Positions 42,401 through 50,234 of a stretch of 60,192 nucleotides of DNA are shown here, one piece after another. Made by a program: the position numbers and the translations under genes. Origin of the DNA: a virus. Position 1 is the first letter of the stretch. Each line of letters begins with the position of its first letter. Where the stretch lies: IMG/VR virus record IMGVR_UViG_3300044684_000112, positions 1 through 60,192 of that record; one strand, 5' to 3'. The notes under the pieces were generated by a model that saw nothing but the letters and a program-made list of their open reading frames with translations, did not search any database and was not told where the DNA came from.

Positions 42401-42576
42401 AACTGAAATTCATTTTGTCATTTGAACTTGACATCGATCCAAAAGATTATGACGATAAGTCAGAAGAAGAAATCGCCAAGATTGAGTTGGAGAATTGTTT
42501 CTTCAATCCAGCTGAATACGTGCAGAATGCGCAGAAAGACTGCAATTTGCATGTCGAGGTAGGCGTCTTGGGCTAA
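42397..42576 (+). CDS. Small hypothetical acidic protein
   Basis: 59 aa, ATGA overlap with nadM. MKLKFILSFELDIDPKDYDD then AEYVQNAQKDCNLHVEVGVL; a ferredoxin-like beta-alpha-beta pattern is possible. Unknown. Confidence 0.55.
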   Translation: MKLKFILSFELDIDPKDYDDKSEEEIAKIELENCFFNPAEYVQNAQKDCNLHVEVGVLG

Positions 42577-42641
42577 GCCCAAACGTTAAAATTTCGTTAA
42601 ACCCAAAGAACCACTGATTTCCTTGTAAATCAAGGGCTTAC

Positions 42642-42704
42642 AAAGCCTGCTCTTTCAATCGCTTACAGCTACTTTGGCTAAGTGTTTGATCGGGCAGGCT
42701 TTTT
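42642..42704 (+). terminator. Long-stem terminator upstream of a promoter
   Basis: AAGCCTGC pairs with GCAGGCTT, with an inner imperfect stem (TCAATCGCTTACAGC / GCTAAGTGTTTGAT), followed by TTTTT. Same design as the module at 26398. Confidence 0.8.
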
Positions 42705-42709
42705 AGTCG

Positions 42710-42737
42710 TTGCCTTCCTAGTAGATCTGGGTAAGAT
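42710..42737 (+). promoter_or_regulatory. Sigma70-type promoter
   Basis: TTGCCT (42710-42715), 16-base spacer, TAAGAT (42732-42737), leading into AAGGGCGG, the leader shared with the promoters at 26467 and 30107. Confidence 0.7.
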
Positions 42738-42786
42738 ATTCTCTAAGGGCGGAAGCCTGATAACCCAAAATTCAACGAGGTATCCA

Positions 42787-42978
42787 ATGAAAACAGCCGC
42801 TACAACCCGTCAGACGTCTACGGTTCAAGGTCTTCCTCGCAAACGTCAAAGATGGTTCCGTGCTTGGTTACATGATGGATCGGAAACTCGGGTTAAAGGG
42901 CTGAATCCGTTGGACGCGTTGGATCGATTGCCGGTTGAAGACCGGATGCAAGTTCGCGAAGTGGTGGAACTGGTATGA
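42787..42978 (+). CDS. Small basic hypothetical protein
   Basis: 63 aa; CGAGG upstream of ATG 42787. Basic N-terminus (GLPRKRQRWFRAWLHDG) then NPLDALDRLPVEDRMQVREV. Probably nucleic-acid or protein binding; not recognised. First gene after the promoter. Confidence 0.5.
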   Translation: MKTAATTRQTSTVQGLPRKRQRWFRAWLHDGSETRVKGLNPLDALDRLPVEDRMQVREVVELV

Positions 42979-43079
42979 AATTCCTGCAAAACGTTTTCTT
43001 CGGTATGGGTACCAAAGCTGGAGCGGTTGCTTACTTTGTTACCTTCCTGGCGATCGACGCCTATCTCTACTTTCATTGA
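42975..43079 (+). CDS. Tiny single-helix membrane peptide
   Basis: 34 aa, ATGA overlap with the previous gene. KAGAVAYFVTFLAIDAYLYF is one membrane helix. Coupled translation and the neighbouring lipoprotein support it being real. Confidence 0.5.
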   Translation: MKFLQNVFFGMGTKAGAVAYFVTFLAIDAYLYFH

Positions 43080-43088
43080 GGTGCAATC

Positions 43089-43664
43089 ATGAACGTGCGC
43101 AACAAAGTTGTACTGGGTTTTCTCGGTCTGATGTTGGCTTTCGTGTTCGGTTGCGCGAAGGCTGCTGATGGTCCCAAGGTGGTTCTGGTCGACGAACTGA
43201 TCCAAACCCAAACTGAAACACAGAAGGAATTCCTGGTCCGCGTCGGAACAGAATTGCAGGACTGGGCAGCGAAGAACAAGACGGAAGCCTGTGGGCAAAT
43301 TGCTGCCAATGAATCCGGCAATTGGTCCGTGGTGATCGTCACCGAAAACGCCCACGCAGCTTGCGGCGAACCGCGTGGTGCTCTTCTACCTGGTTACCAC
43401 TTCATCGGCAAAACCATCCACGTCCATCCACAGAAGCGCACCTACATCGTGAATGGCTACGATGAAGCGATGGGTGACACTGGGTTGGCACTCGGGCAGA
43501 AAGTTCCTCTCGATCCGGAACGCTACAGTGACGCCGACTTTGCTTCGGGTCCGGGCTACCTGGTAACCAACGGCAAGCTGTACTATCAGCATGGCAAGGG
43601 CACCGAGGAAGTGGTTGCTGAACTACCTCCGCCGAACGTGAACAACGTGGCAGTGGCGCAATGA
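43089..43664 (+). CDS. Lipoprotein/periplasmic protein with JAB-like HxHP motif
   Basis: 191 aa; GAGG upstream. Signal GFLGLMLAFVFGCAKAADG can be read as a lipobox (VFGC) or signal peptidase I site (AKA). Later residues ACGQIAANESGNWSVVIVT, IHVHPQK and YSDADFASGPGYLVTNG resemble the JAMM arrangement (HxH then S-x-x-D) of Prok-JAB/DUF4329-like proteins. If real, it could be a periplasmic peptidase; the acidic residue is not certain. Confidence 0.5.
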   Translation: MNVRNKVVLGFLGLMLAFVFGCAKAADGPKVVLVDELIQTQTETQKEFLVRVGTELQDWAAKNKTEACGQIAANESGNWSVVIVTENAHAACGEPRGALLPGYHFIGKTIHVHPQKRTYIVNGYDEAMGDTGLALGQKVPLDPERYSDADFASGPGYLVTNGKLYYQHGKGTEEVVAELPPPNVNNVAVAQ

Positions 43665-43951
43665 GCGCCACTCGCTTCGCGCCAGGCCAACTCGTCAGCG
43701 TTCTGGTTGACTATTGCAAGTGGAAACCTGGTTTTGTGATTGAAGAGAAGGAGGGCAACCTCTCCTTCTCTTCAATCAATTTGAACAAAGAAACCGGTTT
43801 TGAACCAAGACTCGGAGAGGCAGCGCATGCCTCTGAAATCGATACTCCTCATCTCAAGGGCATGATTACGAAGCTTCGCAAGAAGAAAGCTTCGATTGAC
43901 AAAGTGCTCGCGACGCTTGAGGAAGAACTGGACAAAAGGATCCATCTATGA
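43661..43951 (+). CDS. Hypothetical protein
   Basis: 96 aa, ATGA overlap. Begins with a small beta-barrel-like part (RFAPGQLVSVLVDYCKWKPG) and ends with a helix (MITKLRKKKASIDKVLATLE). Overlaps the next gene by four bases. Not recognised. Confidence 0.5.
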   Translation: MSATRFAPGQLVSVLVDYCKWKPGFVIEEKEGNLSFSSINLNKETGFEPRLGEAAHASEIDTPHLKGMITKLRKKKASIDKVLATLEEELDKRIHL

Positions 43952-44277
43952 ATCTCGAAGGCAAATTTGTTCGCTTTGCGGACTCTCCGAATGACATCTA
44001 TCAAGTCGAAGTCGACATGATGCTCGTCCTCGTTGTCAGGCGTGTGACACCGCGTTTTGATCCGAAGGATGGACGCAAACTCTTGCCCATACAACAGGAA
44101 GTTCGTGATGCCCAGTTGGCAATCATTGACCAGAACAACCTCAAACTGCACGCAGAGCTCATGCTCAATTCCATCAGCACGTTGCAGTTACAGGCAACAG
44201 CACTTCAATCCGCCTACATGCACATCTACGACCAGTTAACTGGTCGTGATACCCAACAATCTCACGCTATCAATTGA
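43948..44277 (+). CDS. Hypothetical protein
   Basis: 109 aa, ATGA overlap. KFVRFADSPNDIYQVEVDMM then helical (AQLAIIDQNNLKLHAELMLN). Similar layout to its neighbour (beta part, then helix). Unknown. End of this unit. Confidence 0.5.
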   Translation: MNLEGKFVRFADSPNDIYQVEVDMMLVLVVRRVTPRFDPKDGRKLLPIQQEVRDAQLAIIDQNNLKLHAELMLNSISTLQLQATALQSAYMHIYDQLTGRDTQQSHAIN

Positions 44278-44297
44278 TCTTCTTTCATTTCTTTGTT

Positions 44298-44332
44298 CAT
44301 CGCTATGACTATAATCAGTCATTGTAGCGATG
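44298..44332 (+). promoter_or_regulatory. Second hairpin element with TGACTATAATCAGTCA core
   Basis: CATCGCTA (44298-44305) and TAGCGATG (44325-44332) flank the 16-base core found also at 11988-12003. The arms differ from those of the first copy yet stay complementary, a compensatory pattern. It precedes the four-paralogue cluster. Confidence 0.55.
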
Positions 44333-44364
44333 AGTGATATACACGACTGCGAGCGAACTTCATT

Positions 44365-44805
44365 ATGACCACCTCTTTTCCTTTTATTGTCTCATACGAA
44401 CTTGGTGATTGGGAGTTGGAACCTGTTCTTGACCAACCTCATTGCATCAATATGAGTGAGCAACACAAGCAAGCTTGGCTTGCTAATCTCCGATCCGGTA
44501 ACTTTGATCAGACAGATTGTGTGTTGTATGATGCCCGAAGAAATGCTTATTGCTGCCTGGGTGTTCTCGAGCAAACTGTCTGCGGTGAAGTTGAAAGTGG
44601 CAGCTTTCCTTCAGTAGATTGGCTACAAAAACACAACATCTGTTTTATTCAAGAAACTTTGCCCGAGGTTGGTGGTCATGATCCACAATTCTTTGTACTC
44701 AAAGACGGTGAACGTTGGCACACCTCCGCTTCTGATCTCAACGACCGTGGCGTTCCGTTTTCTGTGATTGCCGACATCCTCGAACCTCTCATCAAAACGG
44801 ATTGA
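44365..44805 (+). CDS. Paralogue 1 of tandem 'YCCLGVLE' family
   Basis: 146 aa. Shared family pattern: WLANLRSGNFDQ, then YCCLGVLEQTVCG, PSVDWLQKHNICF, a beta part and SDLNDRGVPFSVIADILEPL. The family occurs widely in phages without known function. The conserved CC pair and Trp residues suggest a folded alpha/beta domain. Three more copies follow. Confidence 0.6.
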   Translation: MTTSFPFIVSYELGDWELEPVLDQPHCINMSEQHKQAWLANLRSGNFDQTDCVLYDARRNAYCCLGVLEQTVCGEVESGSFPSVDWLQKHNICFIQETLPEVGGHDPQFFVLKDGERWHTSASDLNDRGVPFSVIADILEPLIKTD

Positions 44806-44808
44806 CCC

Positions 44809-45261
44809 ATGACCACTCAATTTCCTTACTTCGCTTCAAATTTTGGTACTGAAGGTGAACACATTTCTCCTTTACCCAATCAACCAGCGCGCCTTCGCAT
44901 GAAAGCTGGTGATGCATCAAAATGGCTTTCGGCGCTCCGTTCTGGTAAATACACTCAGGCGCGTGGTGAATTGTTCTGCCAAGAAAATGGTGGATTCTGT
45001 TGCTTGGGTGTCTTGGAGCATTCTGTTTGCGGTGATGTCGAGAACCGTGGTTTTCCTTCTACGGATTGGATGAAGAAGAACCACGTGCATTTCTTCAAAA
45101 ATTATGATTTTGACAGCAACGACATCACATTCCAGATCCAAGTTCATCGAGAAGACGGACGTTTGGTGCTTGAATGGACTTCGGCGTCTGGTCTCAATGA
45201 TGCACAAGTACCGTTTGCTGTCATTGCCGATCTAATCGAACCACTTATCGAGACCTATTGA
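44809..45261 (+). CDS. Paralogue 2 of tandem 'YCCLGVLE' family
   Basis: 150 aa, starting three bases after paralogue 1. WLSALRSGKYTQARGELF, FCCLGVLEHSVCGDVENRG, PSTDWMKKNHVHFF and SGLNDAQVPFAVIADLIEPL align with paralogue 1 over the full length, including MSEQ/MKAG-type linkers. Recent duplication is likely because spacing and ends are nearly the same. Confidence 0.6.
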   Translation: MTTQFPYFASNFGTEGEHISPLPNQPARLRMKAGDASKWLSALRSGKYTQARGELFCQENGGFCCLGVLEHSVCGDVENRGFPSTDWMKKNHVHFFKNYDFDSNDITFQIQVHREDGRLVLEWTSASGLNDAQVPFAVIADLIEPLIETY

Positions 45262-45262
45262 C

Positions 45263-45826
45263 ATGATGCACGACACTTACAAAGGTAATGATGTTGTGAA
45301 AGCAAGCCTTCCTGATTTCACCGAGTACATGTTGATGCTGAATGGTGAATCCTGGAGGTATGGGAAACCAATCCACGAGATGCAACTTACGGTTCGTCCG
45401 AAATTGATTGGTTCTGTCCCACAATCTCCTGCCATCAAAATGGAAGAAGCAACGTACAACATGTGGTTCAATGCGTTGCAGAGTGGTGAGTATGATCAGG
45501 CAGGTGGTTACTTGCAAGGCAAAAGCCGTACTGGTCGAAACAGTGTTGGCTATTGTTGTTTGGGGTTGCTTCAGAAGGTTGTTTCTGGAGCAGTCGAATG
45601 TAATAGCGATGGTGATCCAAGCTCGATGCCATCTACAGAATGGTTGTGGTCCCATGGAATTGAATTCTTTGGAAAATACCGTGGTGATATTGTAAACAAT
45701 CCAACGTTTGTCATACGTGCCGATGGCATCGACTATTTGACTGACGCAGCGGCTCTCAACGATTTGGGGTTTTCTTTCGTTGAAATTGCTGCACTATTGA
45801 AGCCTGTGACGGAGATTGTGCCATGA
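45263..45826 (+). CDS. Paralogue 3 of tandem 'YCCLGVLE' family, N-terminally extended
   Basis: 187 aa, one base after paralogue 2. It has an extra N-terminal stretch of about 50 residues. MWFNALQSGEYDQAGGYL, YCCLGLLQKVVSG, PSTEWLWSHGIEFFG and AALNDLGFSFVEIAALLKPV follow the family order, with a variant LLQ in place of VLE. Overlaps paralogue 4 by four bases. Confidence 0.6.
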   Translation: MMHDTYKGNDVVKASLPDFTEYMLMLNGESWRYGKPIHEMQLTVRPKLIGSVPQSPAIKMEEATYNMWFNALQSGEYDQAGGYLQGKSRTGRNSVGYCCLGLLQKVVSGAVECNSDGDPSSMPSTEWLWSHGIEFFGKYRGDIVNNPTFVIRADGIDYLTDAAALNDLGFSFVEIAALLKPVTEIVP

Positions 45827-46326
45827 CGCGTCTTTTTGGTTCTACGAATGGCAAATATGGTTTGTTCGAGATCAGCGATGACCAGAAAGGCAAGATCCAA
45901 ATGCCAGCTGCTTTGGCTGATTCTTGGATCGAGGCACTCCGATCTGGTCAATACATTCAAGGCAAAGAAGCTTTAGCAGAATTGACTAAGGATGGCAACA
46001 TCAATGGCTATTGCTGCCTTGGTGTGCTTGAGATGGTCGTGGATGGCCAGGTGGAGTTTCAACGCACTTATGTTGGTAGGAATGAGCCGCGCGTCACTCC
46101 TTCTTCTGAATGGTTGCGGAAAAATGATGTTAGGTTTTGGCAAAATTGTCTTGGCCAGCAAGGATTTACTGATCGTGCTGGCAATCCCAATGACAATCCT
46201 CAATTCTACATCCGAGCTCCTGACACCTTCAGTCCTATCCTTGTCAGCATTGCAGAATTGAACGACAGAGGCTATACGTTCGATGAGATCGCTGACATCA
46301 TTGAATTTCTGATCAAGAGGCTATAA
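45823..46326 (+). CDS. Paralogue 4 of tandem 'YCCLGVLE' family
   Basis: 167 aa, ATGA overlap. WIEALRSGQYIQGKEALA, YCCLGVLEMVVDG, PSSEWLRKNDVRFWQ and AELNDRGYTFDEIADIIEFL. It differs most in the insert after 'VEFQRTYVGRNEPR'. Stop coupled to the lipoprotein start (TAATG). Confidence 0.6.
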   Translation: MTRLFGSTNGKYGLFEISDDQKGKIQMPAALADSWIEALRSGQYIQGKEALAELTKDGNINGYCCLGVLEMVVDGQVEFQRTYVGRNEPRVTPSSEWLRKNDVRFWQNCLGQQGFTDRAGNPNDNPQFYIRAPDTFSPILVSIAELNDRGYTFDEIADIIEFLIKRL

Positions 46327-46562
46327 TGCGCTACGCAATTCTGGTTCTATTGTCCATCGCGATCGTTGGGTGTGCTGAAAGTGATCGCAAGGAATATGTC
46401 GAATGTGTCAGCAATGTTGACCATTCAGTAATTCGTAGTCAACCTGCTGACTATTGGTGGTTTCCTGATAGCAATGACATCTTTACCAGTCCGAATGGAA
46501 CAACGTTCAGTCCGCGACCTGGTGATTCTTGTACTGTTTACTACAAACAGCAGGCACAGTGA
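46326..46562 (+). CDS. Lipoprotein sharing its mature domain with the pilin-like protein
   Basis: 78 aa. MRYAILVLLSIAIVGCAESD is a lipoprotein signal (lipobox IVGC). The mature part YVECVSNVDHSVIRSQPADY followed by W, and FSPRPGDSC, matches the C-terminal domain of the pilin-like protein at 34089 (ECHSAVDNSVIRSPVASYW; FYPRPGDVC). Thus one small domain occurs with two different membrane anchors. Stop coupled to next ATG. Confidence 0.7.
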   Translation: MRYAILVLLSIAIVGCAESDRKEYVECVSNVDHSVIRSQPADYWWFPDSNDIFTSPNGTTFSPRPGDSCTVYYKQQAQ

Positions 46563-47047
46563 TGTTTGGATTCAAACGACGCAAAGAGCTTCGTCAACGC
46601 CGGGCAATGTTGTTCTCCTTGTTCAATAAGGCTGATAAAAATTTGAGTGGTTGGGAAGTTCCTGGAAAGAACAAGATGGCTCGCGTCAAAATTCCAATTC
46701 CAGCTACATTCAAAGATTCACCGCTGTACATGAAGTTGTTCAGTGATCACCTTGGTTATTATGACCTATCGGTGTATTGTGATCACGCTAAAGAAGGTGA
46801 AATTAAACTCACCCGTCTAGTGCTCGATTGTTCATTCTTGGAGGACAATCTTCGTGAACCAGAAAACAACAATGAACAATGGTTGATTGAAAAAGCACTG
46901 AAGATTTTGCAAGAACAAGTTGATGCTGCCACGCTCGCCAAATTGATTGCAGAATGTCAGGAAGAGCATGTTAGATTGCAAATTGTTAAGAAGGCTGCAA
47001 CTGAACCTTTGACTGAAAATTCAGTCCTTGATCTTGCCTACCTGTAG
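46562..47047 (+). CDS. Hypothetical protein
   Basis: 161 aa; ATG 46562 from TGATG coupling. Basic N-terminus (MFGFKRRKELRQRRAMLF), then a beta part (ARVKIPIPATFKDSPLYM; YYDLSVYCDHAKEGEIKLTR) and a helical tail. Not recognised. Confidence 0.5.
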   Translation: MFGFKRRKELRQRRAMLFSLFNKADKNLSGWEVPGKNKMARVKIPIPATFKDSPLYMKLFSDHLGYYDLSVYCDHAKEGEIKLTRLVLDCSFLEDNLREPENNNEQWLIEKALKILQEQVDAATLAKLIAECQEEHVRLQIVKKAATEPLTENSVLDLAYL

Positions 47048-47104
47048 AATTGCGCTACCTAATCCTGAGAGCATTTCTCTCATCCCATCAAGAAGGAGTT
47101 TCTG

Positions 47105-48529
47105 ATGTCGATTCTCACCAACCGTCTTTTGCAGACGGATAGCTACAAGCTTTCCCATTTTGCGCAATACCCAACCAAAACCAGTTACATCTCTTCGTAC
47201 ATCGAAGCACGCGGAAGCAGCATCGAAGGTGTCAACGAGACGGTGTTTTTCGGTCTTCAGCCTTTCATTAAGGACTTCCTGCTGACTCCAATCACACTGG
47301 AAGAAATCCTGGAAGCCGAAGCGTTCGCCCAAATTCACGGCGAACCATTCAACTATGCTGGTTGGCGCTACATCCTCGACACCCATGGCGGCAACCTGCC
47401 TCTGCGCATCGAAGCCGTTGCAGAAGGTTCTGTTGTTCCTGTCGGCACACCGTTGGTGCAAATTCAAAACACTGACGACAAGTGCGCTTGGCTTACTTCC
47501 TACTTCGAGCCAACCATTCTCTCCCCAGTCTGGTACGGAACGAGCGTTGCGACGATTTCGTATGCCTGTAAGAAGGCAATTCGTTACGCAATGTTGAAGT
47601 CAAGTGATTCACTCGATGGATTGGAGTTCAAGCTTCATGACTTCGGCTTCCGTGGTGTGATTCCTGGTGGCGGTCGAGTCGGCGGTGCAGCACATCTGAT
47701 CAATTTCCGAGGCACTGACACCATCCAAGGCATTGGTGCTGCGATGCACTACTACAATGCTGACGTCAAGAGCTCTGGTTTCTCAATTCCTGCTGCCGAA
47801 CATAGCACGATGACGATCCGTGGCAAAGAAGGCGAGAAGCTCTGTTTCCAACAGATGGTCGATGCCTACGCCAAACCTGGTGCAATTTTCGCTGTGGTAT
47901 CAGATGGATACGACATCTATAATGCTGTGCTGAACGAATGGATTCATGGCGGTCTGTTGCAGCAGGTGAAGGCTGCTGGAGCTAAGGTCGTGATCCGTCC
48001 AGATTCTGGCAATCCATTGGTTGTTCCGGTCGACATCGTCGAGCTCATTTGGGACAACACTCCTGAGAAACTGGTCAACGGCAAGGGATACAAGGTCCTT
48101 CCACCATACGTTGGTGTGATCCAGGGCGACGGTATCACGGTGAACACAATTCCGTTGATCCTGAACAATCTCCTGGGTCGCGGCTTCTCTGCTGATTGTC
48201 TGAACTTCGGTATGGGCGGCGGCTTGCTTCAGCACGTGAATCGAGACACATTCAAGTTCGCCATGAAGGCAAGTTGGGGCATCGTTGATGGCAAGGAAGT
48301 TGACATCTACAAGGACCCTGTGACTGATAAGGGCAAAAGGAGCAAGCGTGGGAGGTTTGCTGTTGTCAAGGAAGGCGATGATTGGAAGACAATGCGCAAA
48401 CATGAATATTTTGCCATGGGGTTCAGCGCTCCAATCAATCAGTTGCAAGTCGTCTACGATTACAGCAAGTGCAATCGTGAACTGCGCTTGACGACGTTCG
48501 ATGATGTGCGCAAGAGGGCTGCGTTGTGA
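47105..48529 (+). CDS. nadV: Nicotinamide phosphoribosyltransferase (NAMPT/NadV)
   Basis: 474 aa, the usual NAMPT length; AAGGAG before ATG. LLQTDSYKLSHFAQYP, YISSYIEARG, VFFGLQPFIKDFL, FKLHDFGFRGV, VIRPDSGNP, GVIQGDGI and FGMGGGLLQ are family signatures covering the PRPP and nicotinamide sites; the FDRxxYA-type C-terminal region is replaced by VYDYSKCNREL. It converts nicotinamide and PRPP to NMN, which NadM (41369) turns into NAD+. Overlaps the next gene by four bases (GTGA). Confidence 0.95.
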   Translation: MSILTNRLLQTDSYKLSHFAQYPTKTSYISSYIEARGSSIEGVNETVFFGLQPFIKDFLLTPITLEEILEAEAFAQIHGEPFNYAGWRYILDTHGGNLPLRIEAVAEGSVVPVGTPLVQIQNTDDKCAWLTSYFEPTILSPVWYGTSVATISYACKKAIRYAMLKSSDSLDGLEFKLHDFGFRGVIPGGGRVGGAAHLINFRGTDTIQGIGAAMHYYNADVKSSGFSIPAAEHSTMTIRGKEGEKLCFQQMVDAYAKPGAIFAVVSDGYDIYNAVLNEWIHGGLLQQVKAAGAKVVIRPDSGNPLVVPVDIVELIWDNTPEKLVNGKGYKVLPPYVGVIQGDGITVNTIPLILNNLLGRGFSADCLNFGMGGGLLQHVNRDTFKFAMKASWGIVDGKEVDIYKDPVTDKGKRSKRGRFAVVKEGDDWKTMRKHEYFAMGFSAPINQLQVVYDYSKCNRELRLTTFDDVRKRAAL

Positions 48530-49221
48530 AAGGCGACAAGTCTTTCAACAGCGAGGTGTTTCCTCTGCGTCCGTTTGCGCGCGAAGTATCCAATGATGAG
48601 ATCAAGAATGAACCAATGTTCTTCAACTCTTCGTTGCCATATGCTTATATTCATGGAGGACCGATAACACGGTCCTTCATTGACAACCTTCCAATGAAGT
48701 ATCTTCTCGCTGACGTTACTGAGTTTGTTTTCGACAGTCGTGTGCACATGCTGATGCCTGGTTGGTATCCAGCAATTCCTGGTTTCCATCACGATGATGT
48801 TCCACGCCCACCGATTCCTGTTGGCCAACACTTCATCACTGCTGGACAACCGGATTACGATACACCGCGCTATCACAGCAAACACATCATGGGATTGGTG
48901 AATGCAGAAACCGCTCCTACAGAGTTTGCGCTCGGCCAATGCACCATGCCAGAAGTTCCTGATGGCGAACTCATTTATCGTTGCTGGCACCAAGAAGTGA
49001 AGAAGTTGATCGAGAAAGGCGAATTGCAAAGTGTGATGGCGCCGGATCGTCGATTGCTAATGTTTGATTGGCAAACATTCCATCAAGGAACGAAGTGTGT
49101 CAAGAACGGCTGGCGTTGGTTTGGGCGTGTCTCTTGGAACACAGAACGCACAAAGAATGTTACCAACGAAATTCGTCGCAACGCTCAGGTCTATCTTGAG
49201 TTTCCAATGGAAGGATGGTGA
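48526..49221 (+). CDS. Possible 2-oxoglutarate/Fe(II)-type oxygenase-like protein
   Basis: 231 aa; GTG start overlapping nadV. PGWYPAIPGFHHDDVPRPPI carries an H-x-D-like pair, and DWQTFHQGTKCVKNGWRWFG followed by RVSW carries a second His and an Arg at the spacing seen in double-stranded beta-helix dioxygenases. Co-translation with NAMPT is notable. The fold is a guess from motif spacing; an alternative is a structural jelly-roll without catalysis. Confidence 0.45.
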   Translation: MKGDKSFNSEVFPLRPFAREVSNDEIKNEPMFFNSSLPYAYIHGGPITRSFIDNLPMKYLLADVTEFVFDSRVHMLMPGWYPAIPGFHHDDVPRPPIPVGQHFITAGQPDYDTPRYHSKHIMGLVNAETAPTEFALGQCTMPEVPDGELIYRCWHQEVKKLIEKGELQSVMAPDRRLLMFDWQTFHQGTKCVKNGWRWFGRVSWNTERTKNVTNEIRRNAQVYLEFPMEGW

Positions 49222-49223
49222 AC

Positions 49224-49616
49224 ATGAATCTCTACGACAAAGCAAATCGCGTCACAAGAATAAAGTATTTACTTGACGAGTTCGTTGAGAATGAAGTTGA
49301 ACCCCTCGTTATCGCCATTTTGCGCGCAATGGACAAGATCGATAAAAATCGATATGCTGGAGAATTGTACAACATTAAAAGTTATGGATACGATGTTGAA
49401 GTAACTCTGCGTCATTATAGCGGTGAAATTTGGGACCATGACTACACAATCCCTGCAGAAATAACGCGTGCAGAAAATCCGATTGAAGCTGCACTTGCTT
49501 GGAAAGCAAGTAAAGATGCATTGGATGCTCAAGAAGCTCGCATTAAAGAACAACAGAAGATTCTTCAACTCGAATCTGAACTCAAACAATTGAAGGCAAA
49601 GAATGGAATACTATAA
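49224..49616 (+). CDS. Hypothetical protein with C-terminal coiled coil
   Basis: 130 aa; ATG 49224 or 49215. Beta-rich part ending in DHDYTIPAEITRAENPIEAA, followed by a coiled coil (EARIKEQQKILQLESELKQL). The next gene has the same layout (IPGEVWTAADPVRAAQEY, then coiled coil), so they look like diverged paralogues. Overlap of 14 bases. Confidence 0.5.
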   Translation: MNLYDKANRVTRIKYLLDEFVENEVEPLVIAILRAMDKIDKNRYAGELYNIKSYGYDVEVTLRHYSGEIWDHDYTIPAEITRAENPIEAALAWKASKDALDAQEARIKEQQKILQLESELKQLKAKNGIL

Positions 49617-50082
49617 TAAAGTTTCGGCAGAAAAGAAGCCGCGCACGTTGAATGAACATTTCAACGAATATCAACGTCTGGTCAATGAAGCGTACGATTA
49701 CAAAAGCGCTCACATCAACCACACAATTCGCGAAGTTCTATCCAACCTCGGAGTTGACGGTGCAATTCATTTTCGCATAGGGAAATTGTATCTTGCACAA
49801 GACGATTTCAGTTCTATGGTCGTCGAAGTGTCATTGAATCCAGCAAGTTCATCGGAAGTTGCTACCCATGTCATTCCTGGGGAAGTTTGGACTGCTGCAG
49901 ACCCAGTTCGTGCTGCTCAAGAATATCGTCAGCAGAAGACAATCGAAAAGCAAGCAGAACAGATTGCTTCTCTTGAAGCTCAAGTAAAGGAGCTACTGGA
50001 AGCACAAAAGGTGCTTTCGCCGCTTTCTATCTTCGCTAGCGTCTTCGAAGGGATGGACGTTATGGGTAACGCAGGCGGCTGA
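49603..50082 (+). CDS. Hypothetical protein with C-terminal coiled coil, diverged paralogue of upstream gene
   Basis: 159 aa. INHTIREVLSNLGVDGAIHF, VIPGEVWTAADPVRAAQEYR and a coiled coil (KTIEKQAEQIASLEAQVKEL). Parallel architecture with its neighbour suggests a heteromeric pair. Followed by a terminator-promoter module. Confidence 0.5.
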   Translation: MEYYNKVSAEKKPRTLNEHFNEYQRLVNEAYDYKSAHINHTIREVLSNLGVDGAIHFRIGKLYLAQDDFSSMVVEVSLNPASSSEVATHVIPGEVWTAADPVRAAQEYRQQKTIEKQAEQIASLEAQVKELLEAQKVLSPLSIFASVFEGMDVMGNAGG

Positions 50083-50096
50083 AATAGCCTCCTCAC

Positions 50097-50146
50097 GTAA
50101 GTTATTGATTTTACAGGGGTTCTAAACCATTGATTTCCAAGGGTTT
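50097..50146 (+). terminator. Intergenic repeat copy plus terminator hairpin
   Basis: GTAAGTTATTGATTTTAC (50097-50114) then AACCATTG/CAAGGGTT hairpin (50125-50144) followed by TTCC. Nearly the same sequence as 30013-30065. Confidence 0.7.
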
Positions 50147-50168
50147 TCCTGGCATCCGAAGAAATCGC

Positions 50169-50196
50169 TTGCTTTTTCCCAAAATTGGGCTAATAT
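50169..50196 (+). promoter_or_regulatory. Sigma70-type promoter
   Basis: TTGCTT (50169-50174), 16-base spacer, TAATAT (50191-50196). Confidence 0.7.
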
Positions 50197-50234
50197 TGTC
50201 TCTGTCGGGAGGATGAGCCTCCGGGAGAACTAAA

